Shown here: positions 34,034 to 41,654 of the stretch, piece by piece
Layout of the letters: each line of letters opens with the position of its first letter
Numbering within the stretch: the first letter of the stretch is position 1
Source of the DNA: DATEAV01 sp964575425
Lineage (GTDB): Bacteria; Chloroflexota; Anaerolineae; Anaerolineales; E44-bin32
NCBI GenBank assembly: GCA_964575425.1
Contig: CAZNRD010000012.1
Location: forward strand, 6,877 to 70,876
Direction of reading: 5' to 3'
Length of the DNA: 64,000 nucleotides
Translations under genes and position numbers: made by a program
Notes under the pieces: generated by a model
Database searches by the model: none
What the model was told of the DNA's origin: nothing
Seen by the model: the letters and a program-made list of their open reading frames with translations, nothing else

Positions 34034-34954
34034 GTGTCGGCTCCTGCCTGGCAGGTCCTGGTCTTTGGTGTGGTGGGTGCGTGTCTGGCGGGAATCGTGG
34101 GCCGCGCGATCGCGATTGCCCGGATGCCACTCCATTTGAGGTGGGAGCTGGCGCCCGTACCGCACGATGAGGGGAAGGGTGGCTATGGAGGTTCCTATCT
34201 CGGAGAGTATGAGTGGTGGACCAAGCCGCGCCGGCGTTCCAGAACCGCTGTCTTCGTCTATATGGCCAAGGAGATGTTCTTGCTGAGAAGTGTCCGGAAA
34301 TACAACCCGGGACTATGGCCGCTTTCCCTGGCGTTCCACTATGGACTGTACTTGATTGCCGGCTTCACTCTGTTGCTGGCAACGCACTCTGTCTGCATGG
34401 CGATCGGACTTGTCTCTCCTGCTGTTCAGCCCGTGCACAAAGGCTTCTCAGCCCTGGCTCTCCTGGGATACATGCTGGGAAGCCTGGGGACTGTCGGCCT
34501 TCTGCTTAGGCGCGGCCTCGATCCCCGACTCAGATCCTTCAGCACCGTCTCCAGGTATCTCAATCTGTTGTTCCTGGCGGCAGTCTTTCTGAGCGGCGGC
34601 TATGCCTGCATGCACTCAGGGGACTACGGCGGCGAGGTGAGCCGCTTCGCCCACAGCCTCATCACCCTGGACGCCGACGCGAAGGTGGCCTTCCCCTTTT
34701 CACTGCACTTCGTGCTCTCCCTTCTGTTCTTGCTGTATCTGCCCCTGACGGACATGATCCACTTCATCGCCAAGTACTTCACCTATCACGCGGTGCGATG
34801 GGATGACCGACCGCAGAACGAACCAATGCAGCGGCAGCTGAGGGGGCTCCTCAGGCAGCCTGTCACTTGGTCGGCTTCCCATATAAACTCTGATGGTCCG
34901 AAGAACTGGGCAGACACCGTCGGAGCGGAATCGAGCAGTGAAACGACGTCTTAG
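34034..34954 (+). CDS. Membrane cytochrome-b-like subunit (NarI/DsrM/TmcC type)
   Basis: A 306-residue membrane protein with about six spans. Conserved His residues suit heme b binding, including LAFHYGLYLIAGF near residue 105, PVHKGFSALALLGY and FSLHFVLSLLFLLYLPL with TDMIHFIAKYF near residues 225-255. The last stretch is a signature of the nitrate-reductase-gamma/DsrM group. The GTG at 34034 is chosen for its GAGG at 5-base spacing; an ATG at 34019 is an alternative. The following Fe-S protein starts inside its 3' end. Together they form the quinone-linked half of a DsrMK/HdrDE/Tmc-like complex. Confidence 0.85.
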   Translation: MSAPAWQVLVFGVVGACLAGIVGRAIAIARMPLHLRWELAPVPHDEGKGGYGGSYLGEYEWWTKPRRRSRTAVFVYMAKEMFLLRSVRKYNPGLWPLSLAFHYGLYLIAGFTLLLATHSVCMAIGLVSPAVQPVHKGFSALALLGYMLGSLGTVGLLLRRGLDPRLRSFSTVSRYLNLLFLAAVFLSGGYACMHSGDYGGEVSRFAHSLITLDADAKVAFPFSLHFVLSLLFLLYLPLTDMIHFIAKYFTYHAVRWDDRPQNEPMQRQLRGLLRQPVTWSASHINSDGPKNWADTVGAESSSETTS

Positions 34955-36545
34955 GCTCGGGGATGTTTCCAGGGACGGAGACGGGCAGCTCGCCAAGATC
35001 GATGTCGGTGATCTGATGCCGCTCCCCTCTGTCTGCGGCGACCTCAGAGGACGGCCGGGATGGGACGTCGTCGATCCGAAGGATAGGGCACGCGTGGTAT
35101 GCAATCTCGACGGCGTGGTGGCGGTCGGGCTCCCGAAGCCTGAGACTGAGCGGGAGAAGGAGGAATCCGTCCGGCTCTTCCTCTCAGGCCTGAGGAAGCT
35201 CCTGAGCCGCCAGGACAACTGGACCTTCCTGCAGCCCCTTGTCCTTTCATTGGATTACTGTGCTCAGTGTCAGACGTGCAGCGAGGCCTGCCCAATCTAC
35301 CTGGCCAGCGGCCGCAACGACCTCTATCGTCCAACGTATCGTGCCGAGATCATCAGGCGCCTTGTCCACAAGCGCGTACGGCGCGGCGGGAAGCTCCTTG
35401 CCAGACTCTATCGAGGCGATGTGGAGGTCAACTGGACGACCATCACCAGGCTGTGCGAGTTGAGCTATCGATGCACCCTTTGCCGCCGCTGCACGCAATC
35501 CTGTCCGATGGGCGTCGATAACGCTCTCCTGACTCGCGAGATACGCAAGCTCTTCAGCCAGGAACTGGGCTGGAGTCCAGAAGAGCTTCACGACAAGGGC
35601 ACGGTGCTTCAGCTCAGGGTCGGCTCGCCGACGGGGTTGAAACCTCGCGTCGCAAGGGACAACGTCGAGTTTCTGGACAAGGACTTCGGTGAAGCCACCG
35701 GTCTTGAGTTCTCCACCCCTTGGGATAAGCAGGGCGCTGACGTCTTGCTCATTCATAGCGCCGGCGCCATCCTTTCCTGGCCGGAAAACCCGGCTGCCCT
35801 TGCCATTCTGTGTCATGCGGCCGGGATCAGCTGGACTCTCTCGACGGAGGCGCCGGGGTACGAAGGTGTCAACTATGGTGTCTTCTATGACGATGTTCAG
35901 CTTGCGAGAATCGCTATCCGTCATGCTCAAATCGCCAGGAAGCTCGGGGTCAAGAAGATCGTCATGGGCGAATGCGGCCATCAGCACAAGGCACTCATGG
36001 CGGTGGCCGACAGGATCCTTGTCGGAGACCTAAACGTCCCTCGGGAGAGCGTGATGCCCTTCCTGGAGCACCTGGTGTTCAGCGGTAGGATCAGTTTCGA
36101 CCCTTCCCGCAACAACTTCCCTGTCACGCTGCACGATCCCTGCAACATCGTACGCGGTCTGGGCATCGTCGAACCACAGCGGAGGATTCTCCGCTATCTC
36201 TGCCCGCAATTCCGTGAGATGACACCTCACGGAGTAGACAACTACTGCTGCGGTGGCGGCGGTGGACTGAGCGTGATGTCCAGGACGAACTTCATGGATT
36301 GGAGAGTCAACGTTGCAGGAAGGATCAAGTTCAAACAGATCGGGGAAGCCTTCCGCGATCAGCCCGGACCAGAGGTCAGGAAGTACGTGTGCGCGCCATG
36401 TCTGAACTGCAAGATGCAGCTCAGGGACCTGTTCGATTCCTACGGCGCGTGGGAGAGGTTCGGCATCACCTTCGGAGGCCTGGCCGAGCTGATCGTTAAC
36501 GCCATGGTGGGGCTCCGAAAGCCCTTCATTGAATGGCCGGACTAG
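34938..36545 (+). CDS. CCG-domain iron-sulfur protein (DsrK/HdrD/TmcB type)
   Basis: A 535-residue cytoplasmic protein. Two [4Fe-4S] ferredoxin motifs are complete: Cys108-Cys111-Cys114-Cys118 (CAQCQTCSEACP) and Cys179-Cys182-Cys185-Cys189 (CTLCRRCTQSCP). A cysteine-rich CCG domain follows with HDPCNIVRGLG, YCCGGGGGL and CAPCLNCKMQL, the ligands of the catalytic [4Fe-4S] cluster that cleaves disulfides in HdrD and DsrK. It starts at a GTG overlapping the cytochrome gene by 17 bases. With the membrane subunit and DsrC it would exchange electrons between the quinone pool and a thiol/disulfide carrier. Confidence 0.9.
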   Translation: MKRRLRLGDVSRDGDGQLAKIDVGDLMPLPSVCGDLRGRPGWDVVDPKDRARVVCNLDGVVAVGLPKPETEREKEESVRLFLSGLRKLLSRQDNWTFLQPLVLSLDYCAQCQTCSEACPIYLASGRNDLYRPTYRAEIIRRLVHKRVRRGGKLLARLYRGDVEVNWTTITRLCELSYRCTLCRRCTQSCPMGVDNALLTREIRKLFSQELGWSPEELHDKGTVLQLRVGSPTGLKPRVARDNVEFLDKDFGEATGLEFSTPWDKQGADVLLIHSAGAILSWPENPAALAILCHAAGISWTLSTEAPGYEGVNYGVFYDDVQLARIAIRHAQIARKLGVKKIVMGECGHQHKALMAVADRILVGDLNVPRESVMPFLEHLVFSGRISFDPSRNNFPVTLHDPCNIVRGLGIVEPQRRILRYLCPQFREMTPHGVDNYCCGGGGGLSVMSRTNFMDWRVNVAGRIKFKQIGEAFRDQPGPEVRKYVCAPCLNCKMQLRDLFDSYGAWERFGITFGGLAELIVNAMVGLRKPFIEWPD

Positions 36546-36670
36546 ACGTACCCGTGTCGTCCAGGTGCGGCGGCTCAGGCAGACCGCGGGGAAGAGCGGC
36601 CTTGTCGGCCGAATCCTAGCCGGTGGGAAACGGGAAGAAACGAGTCGTCAATAGAGAGAGGTCACCAGAC

Positions 36671-36988
36671 ATGCCCCAATTGGAACTCGCCGGCAGAATG
36701 TGCGAAGTCGATGAGAAAGGCTTCTTCCAGGAGACCGACAAGTGGAACGAGGAAATCGCCAGGGCCTATGCCGCGCTTGAAGGGGTGACTGAACTCAGTG
36801 AAGATCATTGGGTCGTGATCCGCTACCTGAGAAGCTACTATCTGGAGAACGGCATTTGCCCGATGATCAGGCGGCTGACCAAGGAGACGGGATTGGGGCT
36901 GAAGCGGCTCTATGAGCTCTTTCCGCAGGGGCCTGCCAACTCGGCGTGCAAGTGGGCCGGCGTTCCCAAACCAACAGGGTGTGTGTAG
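36671..36988 (+). CDS. DsrC/TusE-family protein with both redox cysteines
   Basis: A 105-residue protein, exactly DsrC length. The ATG at 36671 follows GAGGT. LAGRMCEVDEKGFFQETDKWN opens the family fold. The C-terminal arm SACKWAGVPKPTGCV carries Cys93 and Cys104, 11 residues apart and ending one residue before the C-terminus, as in true DsrC. TusE-type proteins retain only the last Cys. Having both Cys, it can form the intramolecular or mixed disulfide used as DsrK substrate. No sulfite reductase is encoded in the window, so the sulfur or thiol partner is unknown. Confidence 0.92.
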   Translation: MPQLELAGRMCEVDEKGFFQETDKWNEEIARAYAALEGVTELSEDHWVVIRYLRSYYLENGICPMIRRLTKETGLGLKRLYELFPQGPANSACKWAGVPKPTGCV

Positions 36989-37023
36989 CCTCGAGCGCGT
37001 GGTGTCTTCGGCTACCTGTCACC

Positions 37024-37046
37024 CCGCGCGCAACTGCCGCGCGCGG
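37024..37046 (+). terminator. Probable terminator after the dsrC-like gene
   Basis: An 8-base GC stem (37024-37031 with 37039-37046) with a 7-base loop is followed by the pyrimidine-rich CTTCTCTGTCTTCT. It lies 36 bases past the stop codon. The remaining gap to 37346 holds a 21-codon frame (37251-37316) behind GGAGG that may be a leader peptide, but nothing supports it further. Confidence 0.55.
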
Positions 37047-37346
37047 CTTCTCTGTCTTCTCGGGCCATCAGGCGCCGTGTCTGATGTGCACGATCGCGGC
37101 GACCGACACCTCCTCTCCTCCGGCGACCGTGTCCCGCCGCAACGCGCCCGCGCGCCGCAGGCCTTGGCTTTGCGGAGGTCATTCGCTGTGACATACATCG
37201 GAGGTGAACCGTCCGTCTCCCGAACAGGCTCTTGTCCTCTTGGAGGATACATGCCGAAGAGGGGCGCGATCAACCGCCAAGCCAGCGGGAGAGGCGGCTC
37301 GTCCGTCCTGTTGTGACGGGAATCTCTCAGAGACAGACAGAAAGGG

Positions 37347-38690
37347 TTGATGGTTGTGGCACAAGAGACCTGGAAGGACTACAGGCAGAAGAAGCATTCG
37401 AAGCCGCTGCCGCTCAAGGGCATCCGGGTGTTGGAGGTGTGCACTCTCTTGCTGGGTCCTTCGGGACCGGGCTTTCTGGCGAGGATGGGTGCCGAGGTGA
37501 TCAAGTGCGAGATGCCGCCTCTGGGCGATACCCTGCGCAGCTTGGTGCCCTTTGGCTATTGGTTCAGGGAGCAGAGTACGTCATTCCTACGGCCCAATCC
37601 GAACAAGTACTGGCTGGGCCTTGATCTGCACAAGCCCGAAGGTCAGGAGCTCTTTCGTCAGCTCGCCGCTAAGGCTGACATCATAGAAGAGAATCAGAGA
37701 CCGGGGGTTATGGAACGGTGGAATGTTGGCTACCGCCAGATCAGGGAGATCAATCCGCGCATCATCTACATCTCCAAGACGGGATTTGGGCAGTGGGGCC
37801 AGTATGCCTGGGAAAACCGGCCCAGCAACGATGGCGCGGCTCAGGCGATGTCTGGATACGCCTGGATGTCGAGCTTCCCCGGACAGCGGCCGCTCAAGAA
37901 CCGGCTGTACATCTGCGACAGCTACGGAGCACTGATGGGTGAAGTGGCGGTCCTAGCGGCTCTCCACTATCGGGAGAGGACCGGGAAGGGGCAGTTCATC
38001 GAGCTGTCGCAGAGCGAGAGCATCATGCGGGTAATGTCCTGGGTCTGGCCCTACCAACAGCTCACGGGCAAGGGGGCCATGCCGGCAGGCAACCGCGACG
38101 TTTCGGTCTGTCCTGCCGACACGTTCCGCTGCGTTGATGACAGGTTTGTCGCGCTGGCCGCGCCCACTCCCGAGGAGTTCCGAGGCCTGTGCACTGCAAT
38201 GGGCAGGCCGGAACTGGCGGACGATCCCAGATACAAGGACCACCTCACCCGGCTGCAGGAGAGAAACGCGACCGCGATCCTGGGCCTCATTGCCGATTGG
38301 GTGAGGACCAAGACTCCTGAAGAGATCGAAGCCCTGGCCGAGAAGCATGGCTTCGCGGCGTCTCGCGTCTACACCATCAAGGACGTGGTGGAGGATGAGC
38401 ACTTCCGTGAACGCGGGTTCGTGAAGGAGGTGGACGATCCCCTCCTCGGTGAGTTCCTGGACTACGAGTTCCCTGTCATGATGTCCAAGACGCCTCCCAG
38501 GGTGACCTGGTCGATCCGACCGGTCGGCTTCGACAACGAGTACATCATGACGCATCTTCTGGGCAAGAGCGAAGATCAGATCCGGCAACTGTACGAGCGT
38601 GGCGCGTTGGGGAAGTGGGCACAGGTGCTGGGGCGCCGGCCGCCCTCCAGCTGGGATGGCAAGGCCGGGTTGATCCTGGCTAGGGACTGA
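37347..38690 (+). CDS. CaiB/BaiF-family (class III) CoA-transferase
   Basis: A 447-residue class III CoA-transferase. The N-terminal lobe has LKGIRVLEVCTLLLGPSGPGFLARMGAEVIKCE and LGLDLHKPEGQELFRQLAAKADIIEENQRPGVM in separate strands. The catalytic Asp lies in RPSNDGAAQAMSG near residue 157; GQFIELSQSESIM and FRERGFVKEV follow. It moves CoA from a donor such as succinyl-CoA to a carboxylic acid. A second, distinct CaiB gene follows after 27 bases, so the two may form a heteromeric enzyme like BbsEF. The substrate cannot be read from the sequence. Confidence 0.92.
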   Translation: MMVVAQETWKDYRQKKHSKPLPLKGIRVLEVCTLLLGPSGPGFLARMGAEVIKCEMPPLGDTLRSLVPFGYWFREQSTSFLRPNPNKYWLGLDLHKPEGQELFRQLAAKADIIEENQRPGVMERWNVGYRQIREINPRIIYISKTGFGQWGQYAWENRPSNDGAAQAMSGYAWMSSFPGQRPLKNRLYICDSYGALMGEVAVLAALHYRERTGKGQFIELSQSESIMRVMSWVWPYQQLTGKGAMPAGNRDVSVCPADTFRCVDDRFVALAAPTPEEFRGLCTAMGRPELADDPRYKDHLTRLQERNATAILGLIADWVRTKTPEEIEALAEKHGFAASRVYTIKDVVEDEHFRERGFVKEVDDPLLGEFLDYEFPVMMSKTPPRVTWSIRPVGFDNEYIMTHLLGKSEDQIRQLYERGALGKWAQVLGRRPPSSWDGKAGLILARD

Positions 38691-38717
38691 AGTCGGCTTC
38701 TCTTCGCGGCGGCAAGG

Positions 38718-40058
38718 ATGACGCAGATGGAAGAAAAGGCTTGGGCAGATTGGATCAGGGAGAGGGACGATCCGAGGATCGCACACGCAAGGCCCGAGGC
38801 TCTGGATGACGTCACCGTCCTGGACTTGAGCTACAAGAGCTTCGCGGGATGCTACTGCTCCTCCATGCTGGCTGAGTTCGGGGCTGAGGTCTTGAGAGTG
38901 GAGCCACCCGAGGGGGATTTCCTCAGGACGTGCACTCCTTACGGGATACTGCACCGGGGCGAGGGTCTCAACTACCTCAGCGAGGGCAGGAACAAGTTCC
39001 ACATCACCCTGAACCTGCATAAGCCGGAGGCCAGAGAGATGCTCAAATCCCTGGCGGCGCAGGCAGATGTGCTCATCGAGACCTTCCGACCCGGGGTCAT
39101 GGATGCATGGGGAATTGGCTACGAAGCGTTGAAGGAGATCAACCCCAGGCTGATCTTTGCTTCGATCACGGCGTATGGCCAGTTCGGGCCCAAGAGCCTC
39201 AGTCAGATGCCGGACTACGACAGCATCGTGCAGGCCCGATCCGGCGCCCAGTATGACACGGGGGAGATCATGCCGGAAGGCAAGAGCTACGATGACTGCC
39301 CCTGGGCTGTCCCCACCAAGGCTGGACCCTGGATAGGTTGGGCCACAGCGGGGACATTCATGGCAGTGGGGATCCTGGCTGCCTTGCATTGGAGGGATCT
39401 GACCGGAGAGGGGCAGGCGCTGGATGTTGCTTCGGCTGAGGCCTACGCCTGCCTGGAGGACTGGGCTGCGGTGTGGTACCAGGGAGCAGGTGTCATCAAT
39501 GAGCGCTTTGGCAACCTGAACGCCGCTGGATGGTTGTACTGCTTCGCGCCAACGAAGGACGGTGCTGTCTTCCTGGGTGCGCTGAGATTGGAAATGTGGC
39601 AGGCGTTTGCCGACATGCTGGGGAAGTGGGACGAGTGGGGTGCGGCGAGCTGGAGGGACCTGGCCTCGTTCACGCCCAAGGAGGAGCAACTGAAATGGGC
39701 GTCGCTGGTGTTTGCGGAAACCCGGAAGTACACCAACGAGGAATTGGTGGGCATGTCCGTGGAATATGCCAGGAAAGGCCGTCTGGCTCCCATTACCCCG
39801 GTGGTGGCCCCCGTCTGTGCTCCCGAGGAGACCATGCACGATGCGAACTGGCTGGAACGCGGCATTTTCGCTCCGGTTGAGGATCCCGCGTATGGCGAGA
39901 TCATTGTCGCCCAGGCGCAACACAAGATGACCGAGACGCCCATCAGGACGAAGTGGGTGTGCCGAGCGGTGGGCCAAGACAATGAGCATATCTACCTCAA
40001 ATACAAGGGCTTTGGCCCCCGCAGGCTGAAGGAGTTGAGGGAGGCCGGGATCATCTAG
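38718..40058 (+). CDS. CaiB/BaiF-family (class III) CoA-transferase
   Basis: A 446-residue paralogue of the preceding enzyme. Landmarks are DDVTVLDLSYKSFAGCYCSSM, AEFGAEVLRVEPPEGD, ADVLIETFRPGVMDAWGIGY and the catalytic Asp region MPDYDSIVQARSGAQY. It differs from the neighbour in lacking the usual long C-terminal proline segment. The ATG at 38718 is used; an ATG at 38727 with AAGGA upstream is equally possible. Tandem CaiB genes of similar length are known as two-subunit CoA-transferases (BbsEF, SmtAB). Confidence 0.92.
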   Translation: MTQMEEKAWADWIRERDDPRIAHARPEALDDVTVLDLSYKSFAGCYCSSMLAEFGAEVLRVEPPEGDFLRTCTPYGILHRGEGLNYLSEGRNKFHITLNLHKPEAREMLKSLAAQADVLIETFRPGVMDAWGIGYEALKEINPRLIFASITAYGQFGPKSLSQMPDYDSIVQARSGAQYDTGEIMPEGKSYDDCPWAVPTKAGPWIGWATAGTFMAVGILAALHWRDLTGEGQALDVASAEAYACLEDWAAVWYQGAGVINERFGNLNAAGWLYCFAPTKDGAVFLGALRLEMWQAFADMLGKWDEWGAASWRDLASFTPKEEQLKWASLVFAETRKYTNEELVGMSVEYARKGRLAPITPVVAPVCAPEETMHDANWLERGIFAPVEDPAYGEIIVAQAQHKMTETPIRTKWVCRAVGQDNEHIYLKYKGFGPRRLKELREAGII

Positions 40059-40089
40059 GCGACAAGAGTTGCCCGACAGGAGAACGGAC

Positions 40090-40245
40090 ATGTATTCAGG
40101 AGGGCATGCAGGCAGGGTATTGCGCATCAATCTCAGCAACAAGACATCGAGAGAAGAACCTTCTACACGCATCGCTTCTCGCGGTGTTCTGCGCCAATGC
40201 GAATCCCAATTGCCAGTCAGGGTAATGCTATCCACAAGGTGTTAA
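40090..40245 (+). pseudogene. Truncated start of an aldehyde:ferredoxin oxidoreductase gene
   Basis: A 51-codon frame has its own ribosome-binding site (AGGAGA at 40079-40084) and begins MYSGGHAGRVLRINLSNKTS. This is the canonical AOR N-terminus (G-x-x-G-K/R-hydrophobic-L-R-hydrophobic-N/D-L). Homology ends after about 28 codons, near 40170; the rest to the TAA is unrelated. The following thiolase gene begins 85 bases later. The bulk of an AOR gene has been lost or replaced by the thiolase segment. Confidence 0.7.
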
Positions 40246-40329
40246 CTCGTGGTAGGCGAAGAGCCCAAGAGAGTTGGTACGATGCAGTCCGGAAGAGACT
40301 CCCGAAAAGCGCACTCGAAGGAGCTGGAC

Positions 40330-41520
40330 ATGTTCACCAATGCATATGTTCCCTACAAAGGATACTGGTGTTCCCCTTTTTGCCGTTGGCAGGGGTCGCT
40401 GCAGAATCAGAATTCCACAGAACTGGCTGCTGCCGCGGCGAAACGGTTCTTTGAATTGCGCGGGATCACGCCTGACATCTTCGATGGTATCGTCTACGGC
40501 GCGACCATTCCGCAGCCGCAGTGGTTCTATGATGCCCCCCATCTTGCCACGCTGATGGGCAATCCAAAGATCAGTGGGCCCCGGATCGCCCAGGCGTGCG
40601 CTACCTCCACGGTCTGCCTCCATTACGCCGCGTCCTGCATCGAGGTGGGAGGCAGCATTAATGTGCTGGTGGTCACCGCTGACCGAACATCGAATTGCCC
40701 AAACATCCTCTGGCCGAACCCTTCGGGTCCCGGCGGAAAGCCGCATTTCGAGAGCTGGATGATCGACGGTTTCAACTTGGATCCTATTGCTGAGACTGGC
40801 CCGTTGGGTACAGCCAACAACGTCGCCAAGAAGCACGGCATCACACGGGAAGAATCCGACGCCCTGGTTCTCAGCCGATACAACAAGTACACGGAGTCGA
40901 CGGCAGAGGGCCGCAAGTTTCAGAAACGCTATATGCTTCCCCTGGAAGTCAGGCTTTCCAAGAAACAGTCCATCATTGTGGAAGAGGATGAAGGGATTAT
41001 CCCCTGCACCGCCGAGGGCCTGGCAGAGCTAAAGACCGTGTCCCCAGATTCCATCCTGACCTTCGCCGCCCAGACCCATCCGGCGGATGGAAACGCTGGC
41101 ATGATTGTCGCCACAAAGGAGAAAGCGGATGAGATCTCCGCCGACAGGTCCGTGACCATCCGGATTGTCTCCTACGGATTCGCGCGTGCCGAAAAGGCAT
41201 ACATGCCTGAGGCACCCATCCCAGCAGCGATGCAGGCTTTGGCAAAGGCGGGGATAGCGGCGTCTGATCTTGCGGCGCTCAAAACCCATAACCCGTTCTC
41301 CGTTAACGATATCGTCATGAGAAGAGAGTTGGGGATCGATGACAAGATATTCAACAATTACGGATGCTCTCTGATCTATGGACACCCCCAAGGGCCCACT
41401 GTCATGAGGTTGACCATTGAACTGATCGAGGAGCTGGTTCTGAAAGGCGGCGGTTATGGACTGGTGGCCGGTTGTGCCGCGGGCGATTCAGGAGCCGCCC
41501 TGGCTATCAAGGTCAACTAG
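40330..41520 (+). CDS. Thiolase-family protein
   Basis: A 396-residue thiolase-fold protein. The ATG at 40330 follows AAGGAG; the frame is open further upstream without similarity. The nucleophile is Cys90 in AQACATSTVC. C-terminal catalytic motifs are divergent: KTHNPFSVND takes the NEAF position, GHPQGPTVMR the GHPxG position, and GCAAGDSGAALA the CxGGGxG position. It could cleave or form a 3-oxoacyl-CoA, or act in condensation. Its upstream junction is an AOR remnant, suggesting it arrived by recombination. Base composition looks a little less GC-rich than the CoA-transferase genes (by eye). Confidence 0.85.
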   Translation: MFTNAYVPYKGYWCSPFCRWQGSLQNQNSTELAAAAAKRFFELRGITPDIFDGIVYGATIPQPQWFYDAPHLATLMGNPKISGPRIAQACATSTVCLHYAASCIEVGGSINVLVVTADRTSNCPNILWPNPSGPGGKPHFESWMIDGFNLDPIAETGPLGTANNVAKKHGITREESDALVLSRYNKYTESTAEGRKFQKRYMLPLEVRLSKKQSIIVEEDEGIIPCTAEGLAELKTVSPDSILTFAAQTHPADGNAGMIVATKEKADEISADRSVTIRIVSYGFARAEKAYMPEAPIPAAMQALAKAGIAASDLAALKTHNPFSVNDIVMRRELGIDDKIFNNYGCSLIYGHPQGPTVMRLTIELIEELVLKGGGYGLVAGCAAGDSGAALAIKVN

Positions 41521-41654
41521 TCGCGCTCTTGATCGAGGGTCCGGGTTAACGTATCTTGAACAGGGCAACTGAGAAAGACGCCCTGTCCCATGCAGGCGGG
41601 ACTTTGCACAACGGAATTGCCGAAACCAACACCCACGATAGCAGGAGGTATGTC

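Noticed and set aside
37251..37316. 21-codon frame behind GGAGG before the first CoA-transferase gene
   Set aside because: It is not coupled to the next gene and has no other support, so it is mentioned only in the terminator entry.
37953..40235. 760-codon minus-strand frame across the CoA-transferases
   Set aside because: Antisense shadow of two conserved genes.
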